Counted from the first letter of the stretch, positions 31,586 through 43,440 are shown. The stretch: DNA of 64,000 nt from Pogonophryne albipinna (GCA_028583405.1 CM053249.1:42189499-42253498), one strand, 5' to 3'. Program-made: numbers and translations. Notes: generated from the sequence alone by a model not told the origin.

Positions 31586-33526
31586 GGGAAGGAAGAATAA
31601 TATCCACACACCCTCACACACATACAAGGGTTGCGTGCCCAATAACACATTCTCATGAGTCAGGGGATGGAACCACCATCTTTCTGAATAGAGGATGACC
31701 ACTCCACCTCCACATTAAGGTGCAGCGATGTCCAATCCAAGGGCAGCTTTCCTGCCTAGTAGGGCGACAGCGCTGTCTCCTTAGGAGAACAACGGCACAG
31801 CCAGCGCAGACTAACGCAGATCTTGAGAGGGCAGCTTTGCACTTATAAAATGTCCACCAGCTGGAAAACAAACTGTCTGACTGCAGGGGTTCAGGCTGCT
31901 GCAGGAAGCAAAGTTGATGAGAGTGCTGAGACTGAAGGTTATAGTTTGAGCAACACTGAAATTATTAAATATATTATATCCCTGTAGAACTGAGGGAAAC
32001 TGCAGAATTAGGTGCTAATACTGTGTAGGTCGGTCACTACATGCAAAATCTGTATTTACTGTAATCAGTTGATCCACTGTTTATGTAAAAATATTGATTA
32101 GTGCTGCTTAAAACAAACAGGAGTTAATAACACGTTAATACGCTTTACTTTGTGAAACTAATTCAAATGGTAATTGGTATAATGAATGTCTTCAATGTCA
32201 CTATCACTTGTCCTTATTCTCCTAAAAGTAGTGTGTGTATTACATATGTACAAGAAAGCTATCAACATCAGCTGTTTGTGAGACAACACCCAGGACACTA
32301 CAAAAATATAAAAAAAAATATTTTGTTAAGATTGTCTGTTTAGTAAAAGGTTTAAATTATCTTTGGAGAGTAATACATGTTTTGGTCTGAGTCTTACATC
32401 TCTCACAAAAACAACTGCATAGTGATCACATATATTACAAAACAGTTAAAATGCAGAGAAACTGTTAGGGGCTGTGGTTAAAATAGGATAAGTAGTGTAC
32501 ATCAAACCAGATGTTTTGTCGGCAGGTTCATAAACTGATCCAGAAAACAGATTCTCAAATGTCTTTTAATGGTTCTGAGGAAGACCTTGAACTGTTTAGG
32601 TCATGCAGAACTGACTTTAGTCCATTTGTGGAGCCATTTGGGAGTGATACTTTTATTGTTGTGAAGTCAAAACAGTTTGGTTTACTGATGGGCTGAATGC
32701 ATGTGCAGTTTAGTTCATTGGACATAAACTGCAAGAGCTACAGAAAGAAGAAATAGCTTCTCCTCGCAGAACCATCAGGCCTCTGTAGGAGAGACAGCTC
32801 CCTGCCCCCTGTGATCATAGGCTGCTTGGCTACGCTATCCTCAGCGTCAAAGTTCAGCCAATCAAGTATCCCTACAGGCAGGCCGGACTGGGACAATGAG
32901 TTAGGCCAGGAATTATATGCCACTACAATTTTTTTGTTGTTGCCGTTTTGCTGGTTGAATCGTCTATATTTAAAGCGTTGTTGCCCATAGTGATAGCCCT
33001 CCTGTAGTTTAATTCTCACTTATATCAATTACTTGTCCTACTGTGGACTGTTTGCCCTGTACCTGCCAGTACTTCTGTACTGGTCCTTGGTTATGCCTGA
33101 ACATCTCCCTGTGAAGGACTAGCACTTCTACTATCTCCACCTTTGATGGAGGTTGCTAGGATCTAGTCACATCAGGGGCTTAGCCCAGCCCGACAATTCT
33201 ACATTAGAACTTATACAGGATTTATCAAAAGAGTATCCAAAGAATACAAAATATGAAATGTAAATATATAAAAATGTCTTTAGTTTCCTTTCCATTTGAA
33301 CATGTTTGAAGTGGTGAGTGGACCTCATGTAGGGGGTCCATGGGCATGCTTAAAGACTAGATGTTAAGATAGGTCTCTCAACACATATATGAAAAAGATC
33401 ATTAGAATATGAAAATAATCATAAAAAAAAAAATACTATAGTGTAACACATGCACCAAAAGTGAATGCTGAGCACAGAATTATTTATACGAATCAGTTTC
33501 GATCAAACCTCTCAAATATAAATGTA
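31586..33526. other. No gene seen; AT-rich and unidentified sequence
   Basis: No splice-bounded coding exon or known element is visible. Simple A-rich runs occur near 33425. The segment 32750-33190 is less AT-rich, with no coding content, and could be an unrecognised repeat. Confidence 0.4.
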
Positions 33527-33667
33527 GAAATGTCAGTGTGGACTTCCGGTTTGGCTGGATATGGAATAGTCACGTTTTTGAGAGGCTCCGCTTCCTCCTC
33601 AAAAAAATATATAATTTAACAATACATTTCTTCGTGAGAGGCCTGCAAAAGTCGGCAGTATAAGCTG

Positions 33668-35449
33668 TTGAAGCGTAACAGAGACATGGGGAAACCGCAA
33701 AAGAACAAAAGTGCCGAGAAACAAACTACGACTGATAAAACTAGCGACGAGGCTAGCGCTAGCACCAGGCTGGATGCTAGCACCAGGCTGGATGCTAGCA
33801 GCGATCAGGACGAGGCTCCGACGAGGACGGACATCATGGCAGCTATCAATCAGCTAAATCAAAATGTAGACTCGAAGTTCGAGTTGCTCAATGCCTCCAT
33901 AGCTGGTCTGAAACAGTCACTGGGCGAGGTAGAACAGAGAGTAATTTCTACCGAAGGTGGACTGAACGAACACGAGACCCGAATCAAAGCTTTGGAAGAC
34001 CAGTGCTCAAGATGGGCTGAGGAAGCCAGGTCGCTCAACGGGCGGGTGGACGACCTCGTCTCGCGCTCTCGACGACAAAACATTTGGATAATAGGTGTTA
34101 AGGAAGGCATGGAAAAGGGCAACCCAACAGACTTTGTTTCGAAATGTATACCAGCACTACTGGGGGAAGATAACTTCGACAATAAACCTGTTAAGGTTGA
34201 CCGCGCACACAGGGTCGGTGTACGAGCAGCAGCAACAGATGGCCCTCCTCGTCAACTGATCGCCCGCATCCATCATGACTCATATTGAAGATTATTATCA
34301 TCTGATATTTGGGAAGTGTGTTACATTTGAAATGGCAGAAAGTCTTGTTGCAACTTCCAGATATTAAAAGAGGCCCCTTGAGTTTCTCTGGAAATTATCA
34401 ATAGTAGCAGTTAAGTGAATACTGTTTAAACAATACCTGTGTTTGTGTTTTGTATTGGTTTCTCTGTTTTATCCTTTCATAAATGTGAGGACTAAAACTT
34501 GCTCAAACATTCTGGGGTGCTTGGAGTGAACAGGTTTTATTGCTCTGTGGGGGAGGTATAGATGGCAGGGTGAGAGTTGGATGAGAGTTCCTTCTGCTTA
34601 AGATCTCCAGTATGTCATGTTTCAGGGAAGTCAACATATCTTGAATAGTATATGTGTGTGTTTGATTACTTTGTATTCATATGAGAGTATTAATATGTAT
34701 TATCTTTGTGAACAAAGGGACACAGCTCAGGCCTCTGGAATGTGCAGGAAAGTGTGTGTGTGTGGAAGTCTATGCAGGAAAGTGAGATAACGGACGCCAG
34801 ATACATTTTATTACCATCTCAGAGACACTTGTTTATTATCCTGGCTGGCTCGCGCTGATTCGCTAAGAAAAGTCATCTTTTACATCTTCCAATGAGATAG
34901 ACTGACTCGGCTCCTCCGGTGATTTTTGGGTATAAAAGCTGGGTTTGAATTTAGTTCATTCTCTTTTTCCTCCTGCCGTCAAGATGAAAGGTTCTCCCGG
35001 CATTTGGACCAGAGCAGGGCGTGGGCCTACCCCTTTGGAGAAGTGTATTTGTATTCTTACCGTTTATCATTAAAGCAGATTCTTGTTTAACCCCTATCCT
35101 GGTTGTTTTGGGTTTCCCTTCTTTTAAAGCAAACTCATATATGATCGGCGCGGAGCAGAGATATCTGCCACAACACTCAGTAAAGGAGCTGCTACTGAGA
35201 CTTTCCTCACATAAGTTCCCTTTACAACATGAGGGAGCACGCATCTTTATTTTCCCGGACCTGGGCCCAGCAGTGATGAAACAACGGCAGCAGTTCGACA
35301 ACATCGGGACCAGGTGCAGGTCTGCGGGGGTGAGATGCGGGTTCCGTCACCCGGCTACATTCGTTGTCTCAGTCGGCGAAGATAAGTGCACGTTTAACAA
35401 CCCGAAGGACGCCGAGAAGTTTTTGGATGACAAGCAAGTGTCACGTTAG
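33668..35449 (+). pseudogene. Tx1-like LINE ORF1 (RNA-binding chaperone), split by an LTR
   Basis: The first part has a Lys-rich start (frame from 33668; an ATG MGKPQKNKSAEK at 33686), a tandem STRLDA repeat, and a coiled coil near 33840-34060. It continues with SRRQNIWIIGVKEGMEKGNP and VDRAHRVG, the RRM-like region of L1-type ORF1 proteins. The frame stops being meaningful at 34282. After the LTR it resumes at 35176 with VKELLLRLSSHKFPL, ARIFIFPDLGPAVMKQRQQF and CGFRHPATFVVSV, the C-terminal domain. Apart from the LTR and its duplicated target, the frame is continuous. ORF1 proteins coat LINE RNA. Confidence 0.8.
34283..35175 (+). mobile_element. Solo LTR inserted in LINE ORF1
   Basis: The 893-bp insert starts TATTG (probably a mutated TGTTG) and ends CACAACA, flanked by CTCA on both sides (34279-34282 and 35176-35179), a 4-bp target duplication. 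A TATAAAAG box lies near 34932, a G+C-poor promoter region precedes it, and ATTAAA near 35071 can serve as the polyadenylation signal. There are no internal genes, so it arose by recombination between two LTRs of an LTR retroelement. The family could be gypsy-like or endogenous-retrovirus-like. Confidence 0.75.
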
Positions 35450-35794
35450 ACCAGCTAACCAGGATTAAGGACAACGATGACAGTTAACTTTAAAGCTGAG
35501 ACACATTTGATTACTCTCTGCAGGTGAGGAGGAAGCGGACATGTACGTGTTCTATTATGGTATGTTACGAGCTCGGGAAGTTTGGACTTGGGGGTGTTAG
35601 TTCTCAGAGGGGAGTGGGAGGAGGGAGGCAGAGGGCCCCGGAGGACAGCGCAGTGTTTGGTTTGTATTGTTCACCAGCGGCAGTTCATATACTAGGTTCT
35701 TGCAATTTAATGGCGGTTTGTGTTTTTTCTTCTTTGCTTTACAATTGGTTACATGTTTTCACAATAAGTTATCACATAAGCATGGGGATGTGTC

Positions 35795-37764
35795 ATGTCA
35801 TTGAATAATGGTGATATCACAAGGATAGTAAGCTGGAACGTAAGAGGTTTGAATCACCCAGTTAAGAGAGGGAAGATAATGGCACACTTGAAACGTTTGA
35901 AAGCTGATGTTATGTATCTTCAAGAGACACACATTAAGAATACGGCTAAAGACAAACTACGTATGGGATGGGGACCACGAATATACCAGTCAAACTACGG
36001 TGCCAGAGCTAGAGGGGTAGCCATTATCATTAAGAAAGATGTTTCGTTTGAACATAGGTGTACAGTCAGTGATCCAAATGGCAGATTTATAATTGTATCA
36101 GGCACACTCAACTCTGCCCCCGTCACGTTGATGAATGTTTATGGTCCAAACTTTGACAATTTTTTCAGACAGTTTTGAATGGAATTCCAGATGTTGGCAA
36201 CACAAACATTATAATGGGAGGGGACTTTAATTGCGTCTTGGACTCTTTGCTAGATAAGCAATCCCAAAGGTCGTCCGTGAACAGTAAATCCAGCGAGGAG
36301 TTAAAAAATACTATGCATAACCTACATTTAGTTGATATCTGGAGGCTACTTAACCCTACTGCCAGAGATTATTCTTTTTTCTCTCCTGTGCATAAATCCT
36401 ATTCAAGGATTGACTTCATGTTGTTGGATTCTAAGCTGATCTCTAGTGTAGCGACTACACAATACCACAACATCTTGATCAGTGATCATGCTCCCATGTC
36501 ACTCGATGTCAGATTTAACAACCATAAAAGCGAACACACCTGGAGATTCGATAACACAATTTTAAAAGAGAAAAGTTTTCTAAAATATATGTCGGACAGG
36601 CTGCCTGATATTATAGTTACAAACGATACAGGTGATGTGGATGATTCAGTATTATGGGAATCCATTAAAGCAGTGCTTAGGGGCAGCATCATATCCTATG
36701 TAGGTGGTAGGAGAAAACAAAGAGAAAGGAGGTTAGTGGAGCTGGATGAAGGTGTGTCTCAGCTAGAACGTTCATACAGAGCCTCCGACACATTAAACTC
36801 TATAGTTTCCCAAAGAGATGAATATAACACAATTTTATCCGCTCAGATTAGTAAACAGACGCAATTTGAATTAGGAGACAAACCTCAGAAATTGCTGGCA
36901 CGACAGTTGAGACAGGCACAAGCCTCCCGGGCAATTCTGAGAATAAAATCAGACATGGGCACTGTCCTCACTGACCCTAAAGAAATAAATGCACGTTTCA
37001 TGGAATTCTATTCAAATCTGTATAAGTCCAATGGTAATCGGCATACAGATGCAATTAAGTCATTTCTCTCTGAGCTGAACTTGCCTCATCTCAAAGGTGA
37101 AGCAATAGCGGATCTAGACAAAGACATCTCTATGGAAGAGATAATAAAAGCAATTAGTGAATCTCCAAATAATAAGGCACCTGGCCCTGACGGATTCACT
37201 ATCGAATTTTACAAGTGCTTCTCTAAGGAACTATCCCCACTGCTGCTGCGTATGTTTAAACATGCAGCGTCAAATGGCCGACTGCCTCAAACGCTCTATA
37301 ATGCAAATATTTCATTGATCTTGAAAAAGGGCCGGAATGAGCTGGAAGCCTCATCTTACAGACCTGTGTCACTGATCCCTAATGAAACAAAGTTGATTAG
37401 CAAAATTCTAGCTAACCGATTGAAGCTTTATATCCAGACGATTGTACACCCCGATCAAACAGGCTTTATTCCCAATAGGCATATTTATTTCAACCTACGA
37501 CGCCTATTTAACATACTATATGCTGAGCACAATACAGAGACAGTTGTGATTTCAGTGGACGCTCAGAAGGCCTTTGACCAGGTCGAGTGGCCATATATGT
37601 ATGTGACCCTAGAGACATTTGGCTTTGGGAAGATGTTCATTGACTGGATACGAATTTTGTATGCTCATCCCACAGCTAGTGTGATCACTAACCAGAATAT
37701 CGCCCTCGCTTTCTATGGAGCGGGCGGCCTGTCTCGGAACTTCTCTCCCAGCCCTTCTGAATAG
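35795..37764 (+). pseudogene. Tx1-like LINE ORF2: endonuclease and first half of reverse transcriptase
   Basis: The endonuclease reads RIVSWNVRGLNHPVKRGK, YLQETHI, NVYGPN, then (after a frameshift near 36172) IIMGGDFNCVLD, YSRIDFMLL and ISDHAPM. The reverse transcriptase reads NNKAPGPDGFTIEFYK, SYRPVSLI, HPDQTGFIPNRH and ISVDAQKAFDQVEW (motif A). Right after VITNQNIALAF the sequence jumps to the C-terminal part: motifs B and C, including the YADD pair, are deleted. The protein would nick DNA and prime on it, but this copy cannot polymerise. Confidence 0.85.
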
Positions 37765-38800
37765 CCCAGTTAAGACTAATAAATTACTATATGCAGGGAA
37801 CTTTCTGGTACACAATTCTCTTAAAATATGGAAACAAATTAAAACATACTTGAAAGCCCCAACTATGTACATAGACAGCTCAATCTGTGGCAACCACGCC
37901 AGCGTGGATTCCGCATTTGCTCGCTGGAAGGAGAAGGGAGTGGAGTGCTTGAAGGACTTGTACCAGGGGGGCCACTTGATGTCCTTCGAACAATTGAGGA
38001 ACAAATACGATCTCCCAGCCTCACACTTTTTTCGATATCTACAGATCCGGAGCTTTATGAGGTCTCATATAGCTACATTTGCAGATATACCACAGCATCG
38101 GGCACTTGAAGAGATAATTAATGTTAGACCAGGATGTAGAGGAGCAGTGTCAACCCTATACCAGACACTTCTTAGTCAGGAAGTAGTCAGCACAGAAAAG
38201 TATATAACTGAGTAGGAGACAGAATTGGGTATGCCGATCACTGAGGAATGTTGGGAAACATGTTTTAGGAATATTCACCGGTGCTCAGTAAATGTTAGAT
38301 TAAATCTGATACAATTTAAAGTTGTACATAGGTTGCACTACTCAAAAGTTAAAGTAAACAAGATGTATTCCAGAGTATCAGCATTATGTAAAAAATGTAA
38401 AAATCAACCTGGCACCCTTACACACCAATTCTGGACCTGCCCCAACCTCCACTCATTCTGGACTTCTGTATTTGATTTTTATTCAAAAGCATTTGACAAG
38501 CAATTGAAGCCTGATCCCCTTGTGGCCATTCTGGGGTCCACAAGTGACACTGATCTGAACTATGGCAGTGACAAATGGCCGGTGTTTTTGGGTACTGTTT
38601 TGGCTAAAAAAACGTATTTTGAGGTTATGGAAGTCTGATGCTGTGCCTTCGTTCGAGATGTGGCTGAGGGAGTTGGGTGAGATCCTCTACCTGGAGAAAC
38701 TTAGATTCAAGAATGCAGGAAGGGGGAGAGTGTTTGATAAGGCCTGGGCTCCAGTGATGAGACACTTAAGAGGTCTGGGTGAGGATGAAGGTGTGGGATG
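37715..38800 (+). pseudogene. Tx1-like LINE ORF2 C-terminal region
   Basis: After the deletion, three frames in series give ALLNSPVKTNKLLYAGNFLV, then DLYQGGHLMSFEQLRNKY and YLQIRSFMRSHI. These are followed by LTHQFWTCPNLHSFW with the Cys-rich segment LCKKCKN, and then LRELGEILYLEKLRF. These match the end of Tx1/L1-type ORF2 proteins, including a C..C...H...C zinc-knuckle-like motif. Frame changes occur at about 38215 and 38600. Confidence 0.7.
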
Positions 38801-39103
38801 AATGATCAATAATGTTAACCCTGTAACTTTTATATTGTTGTTTTTTTTCTTCAATTTGCTATGGACATTTTTTCTTTGTCCTGGACTGCCCTCTTGTTTC
38901 TAGCATGAATATTGCATTTCTTGTTATCTCGCCCATGGATGTGTTTTAAAACCGCCAATTGCCTAATTGTACTAGTATGTTCTGAATCCGCTGTTTTGTT
39001 GTTACTGAAAATGGAAAATATGATTGCTTTGTTATACCAATGCAGTTGGTACAATACATTTCTGCAATAAAAAAAATCTTAAAAAAAACGAAATGTCAGT
39101 GTG

Positions 39104-40309
39104 TGGACCAGCACACCAGAAGTCTAGGTCGCTCAGGAGAAAATGGATACTGTGCAACAAAGGTGAAAAGACACAAAGCAGACGTTGTTTGGAAAAGGTA
39201 AAGAAAGCTATAATATGTATTCCCTCTTTCTTTCAGATAAACATTTGATATACATATATATTCAGTTACCTTGAATTTGAGAGTATCCTGGTTTTAATTA
39301 TTTGTACCTATTTATTTTATAACTATTTTGATATCATTTAGTGTTATTACTTCTGTTTTAATTATCCCTATTTAATATAAACTAATTGTTTTATTTAAAT
39401 TTAGTAGCTACAGTAAGCTATATATTCTAATTTTGGGAACCAGGACTCTGTATTTGAAATGTTATTTCAAATTCTTAAATAAAATGAAAGAAAAATTATC
39501 ACATTACTTCGATACACATATAGTTATAACATATTCAACATAGTATCAAAACAATCAATAATTAAAACTGCGGTCGCACTTGTGCGCGCAGTGATGAGCG
39601 GGCCCTCGCGTCGGGGAGGGCAGCCGGTCGTCCCGGCGTCAAGCAGACGCGGGCGAGTCCTGGGAAATGAGCCGTTTCTCATTTCTATAATTTTCGCGTC
39701 CCAGACTCCGAGGTCCTCCGGCAGCGACCCGGAAACGGATGTCGGCGCGCCGTCTCGAAGGAAAACAAATTTCTCTAAAGGCTCGTCGAGGATCGATTAT
39801 CGAGGAGGCTGTCTGGAGGAGCCGTAACCGAGGATACACTGATTTAGAGGAGAGAGGAGTGTCTCTAGAGGAGCTATAACCGAGGGTACACTGAAGTATT
39901 CTCCTGAGACGATTTCAGCCAACAGTGATGTTTAAAAGAGGTGTGACGCATGGCTGGACTTCTGTCAACGAAGCACAGCTCTGCAAACTGTTCCCGTTGT
40001 GATTATAAGTTATTTGAGATGATCAAATGTGCATCAGACTTTCTGCCCTTTACCGTTTGTTTACTCACTAATCTCATCTCCCCTGGATGTTAGGTGATGT
40101 TACAGTGAGAACAGCTGCTGAGGTCAGTGCAGAAAGCAGAACAGTGTGTCTAATATATATTGCTCAATAATAAATGTAACAGGCCTACATTTCACACTTT
40201 ATTTGTAGGCTTTAGGAGATATCTACAAATAAACAGTAGGGTTAGGGTTAGGGAGTGTATAGGTTGTAATGAATATGCCGCCAGCAAAGGGTGTTGTTGG
40301 ACTAACAGG

Positions 40310-40342
<33 letters not shown>

Positions 40343-40967
40343 TGAGTGTGTGTGAGAGAGTTGATGTGCCAGGCAGACAGGCAGGCATCAGTAGCTTATC
40401 TGACATATAATTGGTAAAAAATTGTACATTCTCCGTTAGCCAAGATTTGTGATGTTTGGATACATTGTTGATGATTTATGAGCATTTATTTCTAAGCCCC
40501 GCCTTTTTGCGTGTACGTTTTGATTGACGGCGGCAATATTTATCGTCCTAACATGCTCATTTTCTAGGTTAATGTGTCTGACCCTCCACCGATGCTGTAT
40601 ACGAAGTTTGATGTTGAAAAACTGAAAATTGAAATTTAAGTGAATATTTAACTGTTTATGTAAATTATGCTAATTTGGAAAAAAATGTAGGCGGAGCTTA
40701 GGGTTCCAAGAGGATTATTTGTAGAGCAGGTCCACCCGGATATGTGTGCAAAATTTCAGGTCATTTGGAGTTACGGTGCGACTTTGTAAATGTATTCCGA
40801 ATTGGGATTTTGATAGGTGGCGCTAGCGAGCAAGTTGAAATATTTTAACCCATTGACTCCAGAATGTTGTAATTTTTACCGGTTCGGGCGTCCGTGCAAA
40901 ATTATACAACTTTTTAAGCGTCCAAAAGCCCTCAAAAGCAGGAATGATGGTGACTAATAAGAATAAT
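39104..40967. other. No gene seen; G+C-rich island, microsatellites and low-copy sequence
   Basis: A CpG-rich block lies at about 39570-39840 amid AT-rich DNA, without a convincing ORF. At 40238-40254 there are two to three telomere-like GGGTTA units. At about 40309-40338 there is a run of GT repeats. From about 40480 the sequence resembles a widespread non-coding fish repeat with GGTGGCGCTAGCG-type words. Confidence 0.45.
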
Positions 40968-40970
40968 TCC

Positions 40971-41133
40971 ACCAATAACAATAGGTTTCCTCGCACTTCG
41001 TGCTAGGACGCCGTTGGGTCCTAGCGCTCCGTGCTCGGGACCTAATAATAATACCACCAATAACAATAGGTTCCTCGCACTTCGTGCTAGGACGCCGTCG
41101 GGTCCTAGCGCTCCGTGCTCGGGCCCTAATAAT
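40971..41133 (+). repeat. Two direct copies of a 78-79-bp palindrome-rich unit
   Basis: Copies at 40971-41049 and 41056-41133 differ at three positions. Each contains GCACTTCGTGC and GCGCTCCGTGCTCGGG, with small inverted repeats. They look like the terminal units of a non-coding mobile repeat. Confidence 0.85.
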
Positions 41134-41469
41134 CAGTTCTTGGCTCTCAAATTGTGAAGAGGAAATGTACAAGTTCTTGTCCTACCACCGTTGTGGGTAA
41201 CTGAAATAGTTCTCTTCCTTTAGATAGGTCGATGGGTAGCTCGCCAGACTGAAATTCGCCACAGTACACCAGGAGAGATGAGGGCAGCGTTCCAGTCAAA
41301 GAATCCAGAACATCTCCAAGGGTATCATATAAGAGGCAATGCTCTTTGGGAAAAGTAGCAAAGTCGGTCAATCTATGTAAAAAGTAGTCTGAATAACTAC
41401 AATCAAAATCCACACAGTGCTAATGCTACTGAGTCATCGTCCAAAAGGATAAACAGCGCATCTCACTTC

Positions 41470-41560
41470 CTGGTAGACGGGCTGACACGGGGGCGGGTCT
41501 AAACTTTGATTTGCTTTGTAGACTAAAAGATTTAGGAATCCAAACTATAACATATAATAT
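41470..41560 (-). mobile_element. Fragment of the TTAA-flanked element family seen at 47.4-49.2 kb
   Basis: The plus strand here reads TAGACTAAAAGATTTAGGAATC and on through ACTATAACATATAAT. This is the reverse complement, nearly base for base, of 48943-48990. Both ends of the element are missing, and the hAT-BED element begins immediately after it. Confidence 0.6.
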
Positions 41561-41564
41561 GTAC

Positions 41565-42045
41565 CAGTGTTGGGACTAACGCGTTACAAAGTAACGCGTT
41601 ACTGTAACGCCGTTATTTTTGTCAGTAACTAGTACTCTAACGCATTACTTTTTAAATTCAGTAACTCAGTTACCGTTACTACATGGTGCGTTACTCCGTT
41701 AGTTTTTTTATATAGTCAACAGCCAGGCGAACAGAGATGAGAACTGTACTTAAGTACAGTACTTGAGTAAATGTACTTAGATACTTCCTGTGTCACATGC
41801 GGAGACGCGCTGTGGGCGTGTTTGTGTTGTTTACTAACAAGACTATGATGGCGGCGGCGGAGCTCAAGTCTAGTTTCTCCACCTGGAGATATTTTCACGA
41901 TTTCACTTTTGTCGAGCACAAAGAAAAGAACGTTTTAGTTAAATGTAAGTTGTGTCTTGGCGGGTCAAAGATCCTATCTACTGCCCAAACCAGTAATTCA
42001 AATCTCTTAAAACATCTGCAAAAACAACATGCTGGGACGCAGCCT
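41565..42045 (+). mobile_element. hAT element 5' part with BED-finger ORF, truncated
   Basis: The start CAGTGTTGGGACTAACGCGT and the nearby GTAACGCGTTACTGTAACGC repeats are the familiar terminus of a fish hAT family. It breaks off at the junction with DIRS sequence at about 42045, so the right terminus and the catalytic part of the transposase are missing. Confidence 0.75.
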
Positions 42046-42051
42046 AAATAA
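41848..42051 (+). pseudogene. BED-type zinc-finger N-terminus of a hAT transposase
   Basis: The frame reads MAAAELKSSFSTWRYFHDFT then FVEHKEKNVLVKCKLCLGG and SNSNLLKHLQKQHAG. Two aromatic residues, CKLC and H..... H complete a BED finger that binds transposon ends. The stop codon is created by the junction with DIRS DNA. The downstream transposase is absent. Confidence 0.75.
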
Positions 42052-42490
42052 ATCGCCAGGGAGGTGAGTGCTCAGTGCAGCTTCTGAACACAGCCAGACG
42101 GCTGCTGGGGGCACACACACACTTACTGTCCATCAGAATGGTATATATTCCTGGTAAATTGAACAAAGGGGCGGACATTATGTCCAGAGGAGGTCCTCGC
42201 CAGGAGCACTGGAGCTTCCATCCCGAACTGGTCTCCTAGGTTTGGAGCATGTTCGGCAGAGTGGAAGTGGACCTGTTCGCCGCACGCAGGGAAGTGGGCC
42301 CTCTGGTTCTCCTTCAGAGTGTGGGACAAATGGCCCAGGATGTTTTTATAATCTTTTCCACCAGTCCAGCTGAATCCACGGTTCCTGGACTAAGTGCAGG
42401 AGGAGCTGCTGTCAGCGATCCTGATAGCCCCGGAGCCCCGTCATGGTTTCCCTGCCTACCCTGCTGCTGTCAGGTGGACCGTAGGAACTC
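42046..42490 (+). mobile_element. DIRS fragment: RNase H end and following region
   Basis: Immediately at the junction the sequence reads INRQGGE, the same RNase H words as at 690-715, then VYIPGKLNKGADIMSRGGPR, HPELV and EVDLFAARREVGPL. These are diagnostic of the DIRS region between RNase H and tyrosine recombinase. Stops and frame changes show decay. The recombinase is missing. Confidence 0.75.
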
Positions 42491-42599
42491 CCGGCAGAGG
42501 GAGTGATCAGGAATTACCCGGTGATAGGCCAGCACTAGTCTTTAAAACTAGTTAGTTTTAAAGACCCCCATAAAGCTCAGATTATAACTCGAACCCTGC

Positions 42600-43133
42600 T
42601 CACTACTGTGTACCTCTCATGTTCCGATTAACCCAGCTTCCCCAAATCTCTTTCTTTTTGGTGTCTATATACGCTGGGATCCGGAGTCATGGATGATCCT
42701 GCGGTCCTGTGTCCTGCATCGCGAGCCCTGGATCTTGAGTCGTGGCTGTGGTCATGGATCATAGGTCCTGGATGGATATCCTCGTGGATTCATCTTCCTA
42801 TTATACACACATGCATTTCCAAACATTTGGACTACCTATGTTGCAAATGTATTATCATTTCAATTTACACACGGCATCTATTGCACGTCTGTCCGTCCTG
42901 GGAGAGGGATCCCTCCTCTGTTGCTCTCCCTGAGGTTTCTCCCATTTTTCCCTTTAAAACTGTGGGTTTTCTTCGGAAGTTTTTCCTTGTACGATGTGAG
43001 GGTCTAAGGACAGAGGGTGTCGTATTGTCATACTGATATTTTGTACAAACTGTGAAGTCCACTGAGACAAATGTAACATTTGTGATATTGGGCTATATAA
43101 ATAAACATTGATTGATTGATTGATTGATTGTTA
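42600..43133 (+). mobile_element. L2/Maui-type LINE 3' end
   Basis: The block GGGAGAGGGATCCCTCCTCT, GAGGTTTCTCCCATTTTTCC and GATGTGAGGGTCTAAGGACA, ending GGGCTATATAAATAAACATT with repeated GATT units, is a very common fish LINE 3' end. It is non-coding and 5'-truncated. A second, shorter copy in the opposite orientation is at 52692-52960. Confidence 0.85.
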
Positions 43134-43440
43134 GGTAAGCCATGTCTGGCAAAGATGGATTTTGAATGTGTTATGACACACGTTGATGATGAGTTTGACA
43201 GTAGTGCCATTTCAGGAAAGTTTGAGTAAATAGTCTTTACCTTTGAGATTAAACAAATCCATTCCGACATTGTGCCATGGTGCTGTTGGCACATCAGTCA
43301 CCATCATGGGTTTGTTTCTCTGTGTCTGGCATCTGTCACACGTACCAATCAGTCTCTCAATATCTTTATTTATTCCAGGCCAGAAAACACTGTCGGTTCC
43401 GGTAATGGCGGACGGCTGAACAGGTGACAAGCCCCGACTC
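43134..43440 (-). pseudogene. Ty3/gypsy integrase fragment
   Basis: On the minus strand the sequence reads VFWPGINKDIERLIGTCDRC and QTQRNKPMM, the second half of the H2C2 zinc-binding domain. WHNVGMDLFNLKGKDYLL and, in another frame, FPEMALLSNSSSTCVITHSK with FARHGLPN follow, the start of the integrase catalytic core with its first Asp in GMDLF. A frame change and truncation by the LINE tail at 43133 make it non-functional. Confidence 0.8.

Larger units (their letters stand above)
33541..39089 (+). mobile_element. Tx1-like (L1-group) LINE with 14-bp target duplication
   Basis: The element begins GACTTCCGGTTTGG and ends in AATAAAAAAAATCTTAAAAA. The same 14 bases GAAATGTCAGTGTG occur directly before it (33527-33540) and after it (39090-39103), a target duplication of the kind made by target-primed reverse transcription. 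Two ORFs are present in the order ORF1, ORF2. ORF1 is split by a solo LTR. ORF2 has frameshifts and has lost the core of its reverse transcriptase, so the element reached full length at insertion but is now dead. Confidence 0.88.

Noticed and set aside
31680..31830. Possible small structured RNA
   Set aside because: The region has moderate G+C and short inverted words but no tRNA, snRNA or snoRNA boxes that I could place.
40238..40254. Telomere-like GGGTTA units
   Set aside because: Only two to three units with no subtelomeric context, too short to suggest a chromosome fusion or end.
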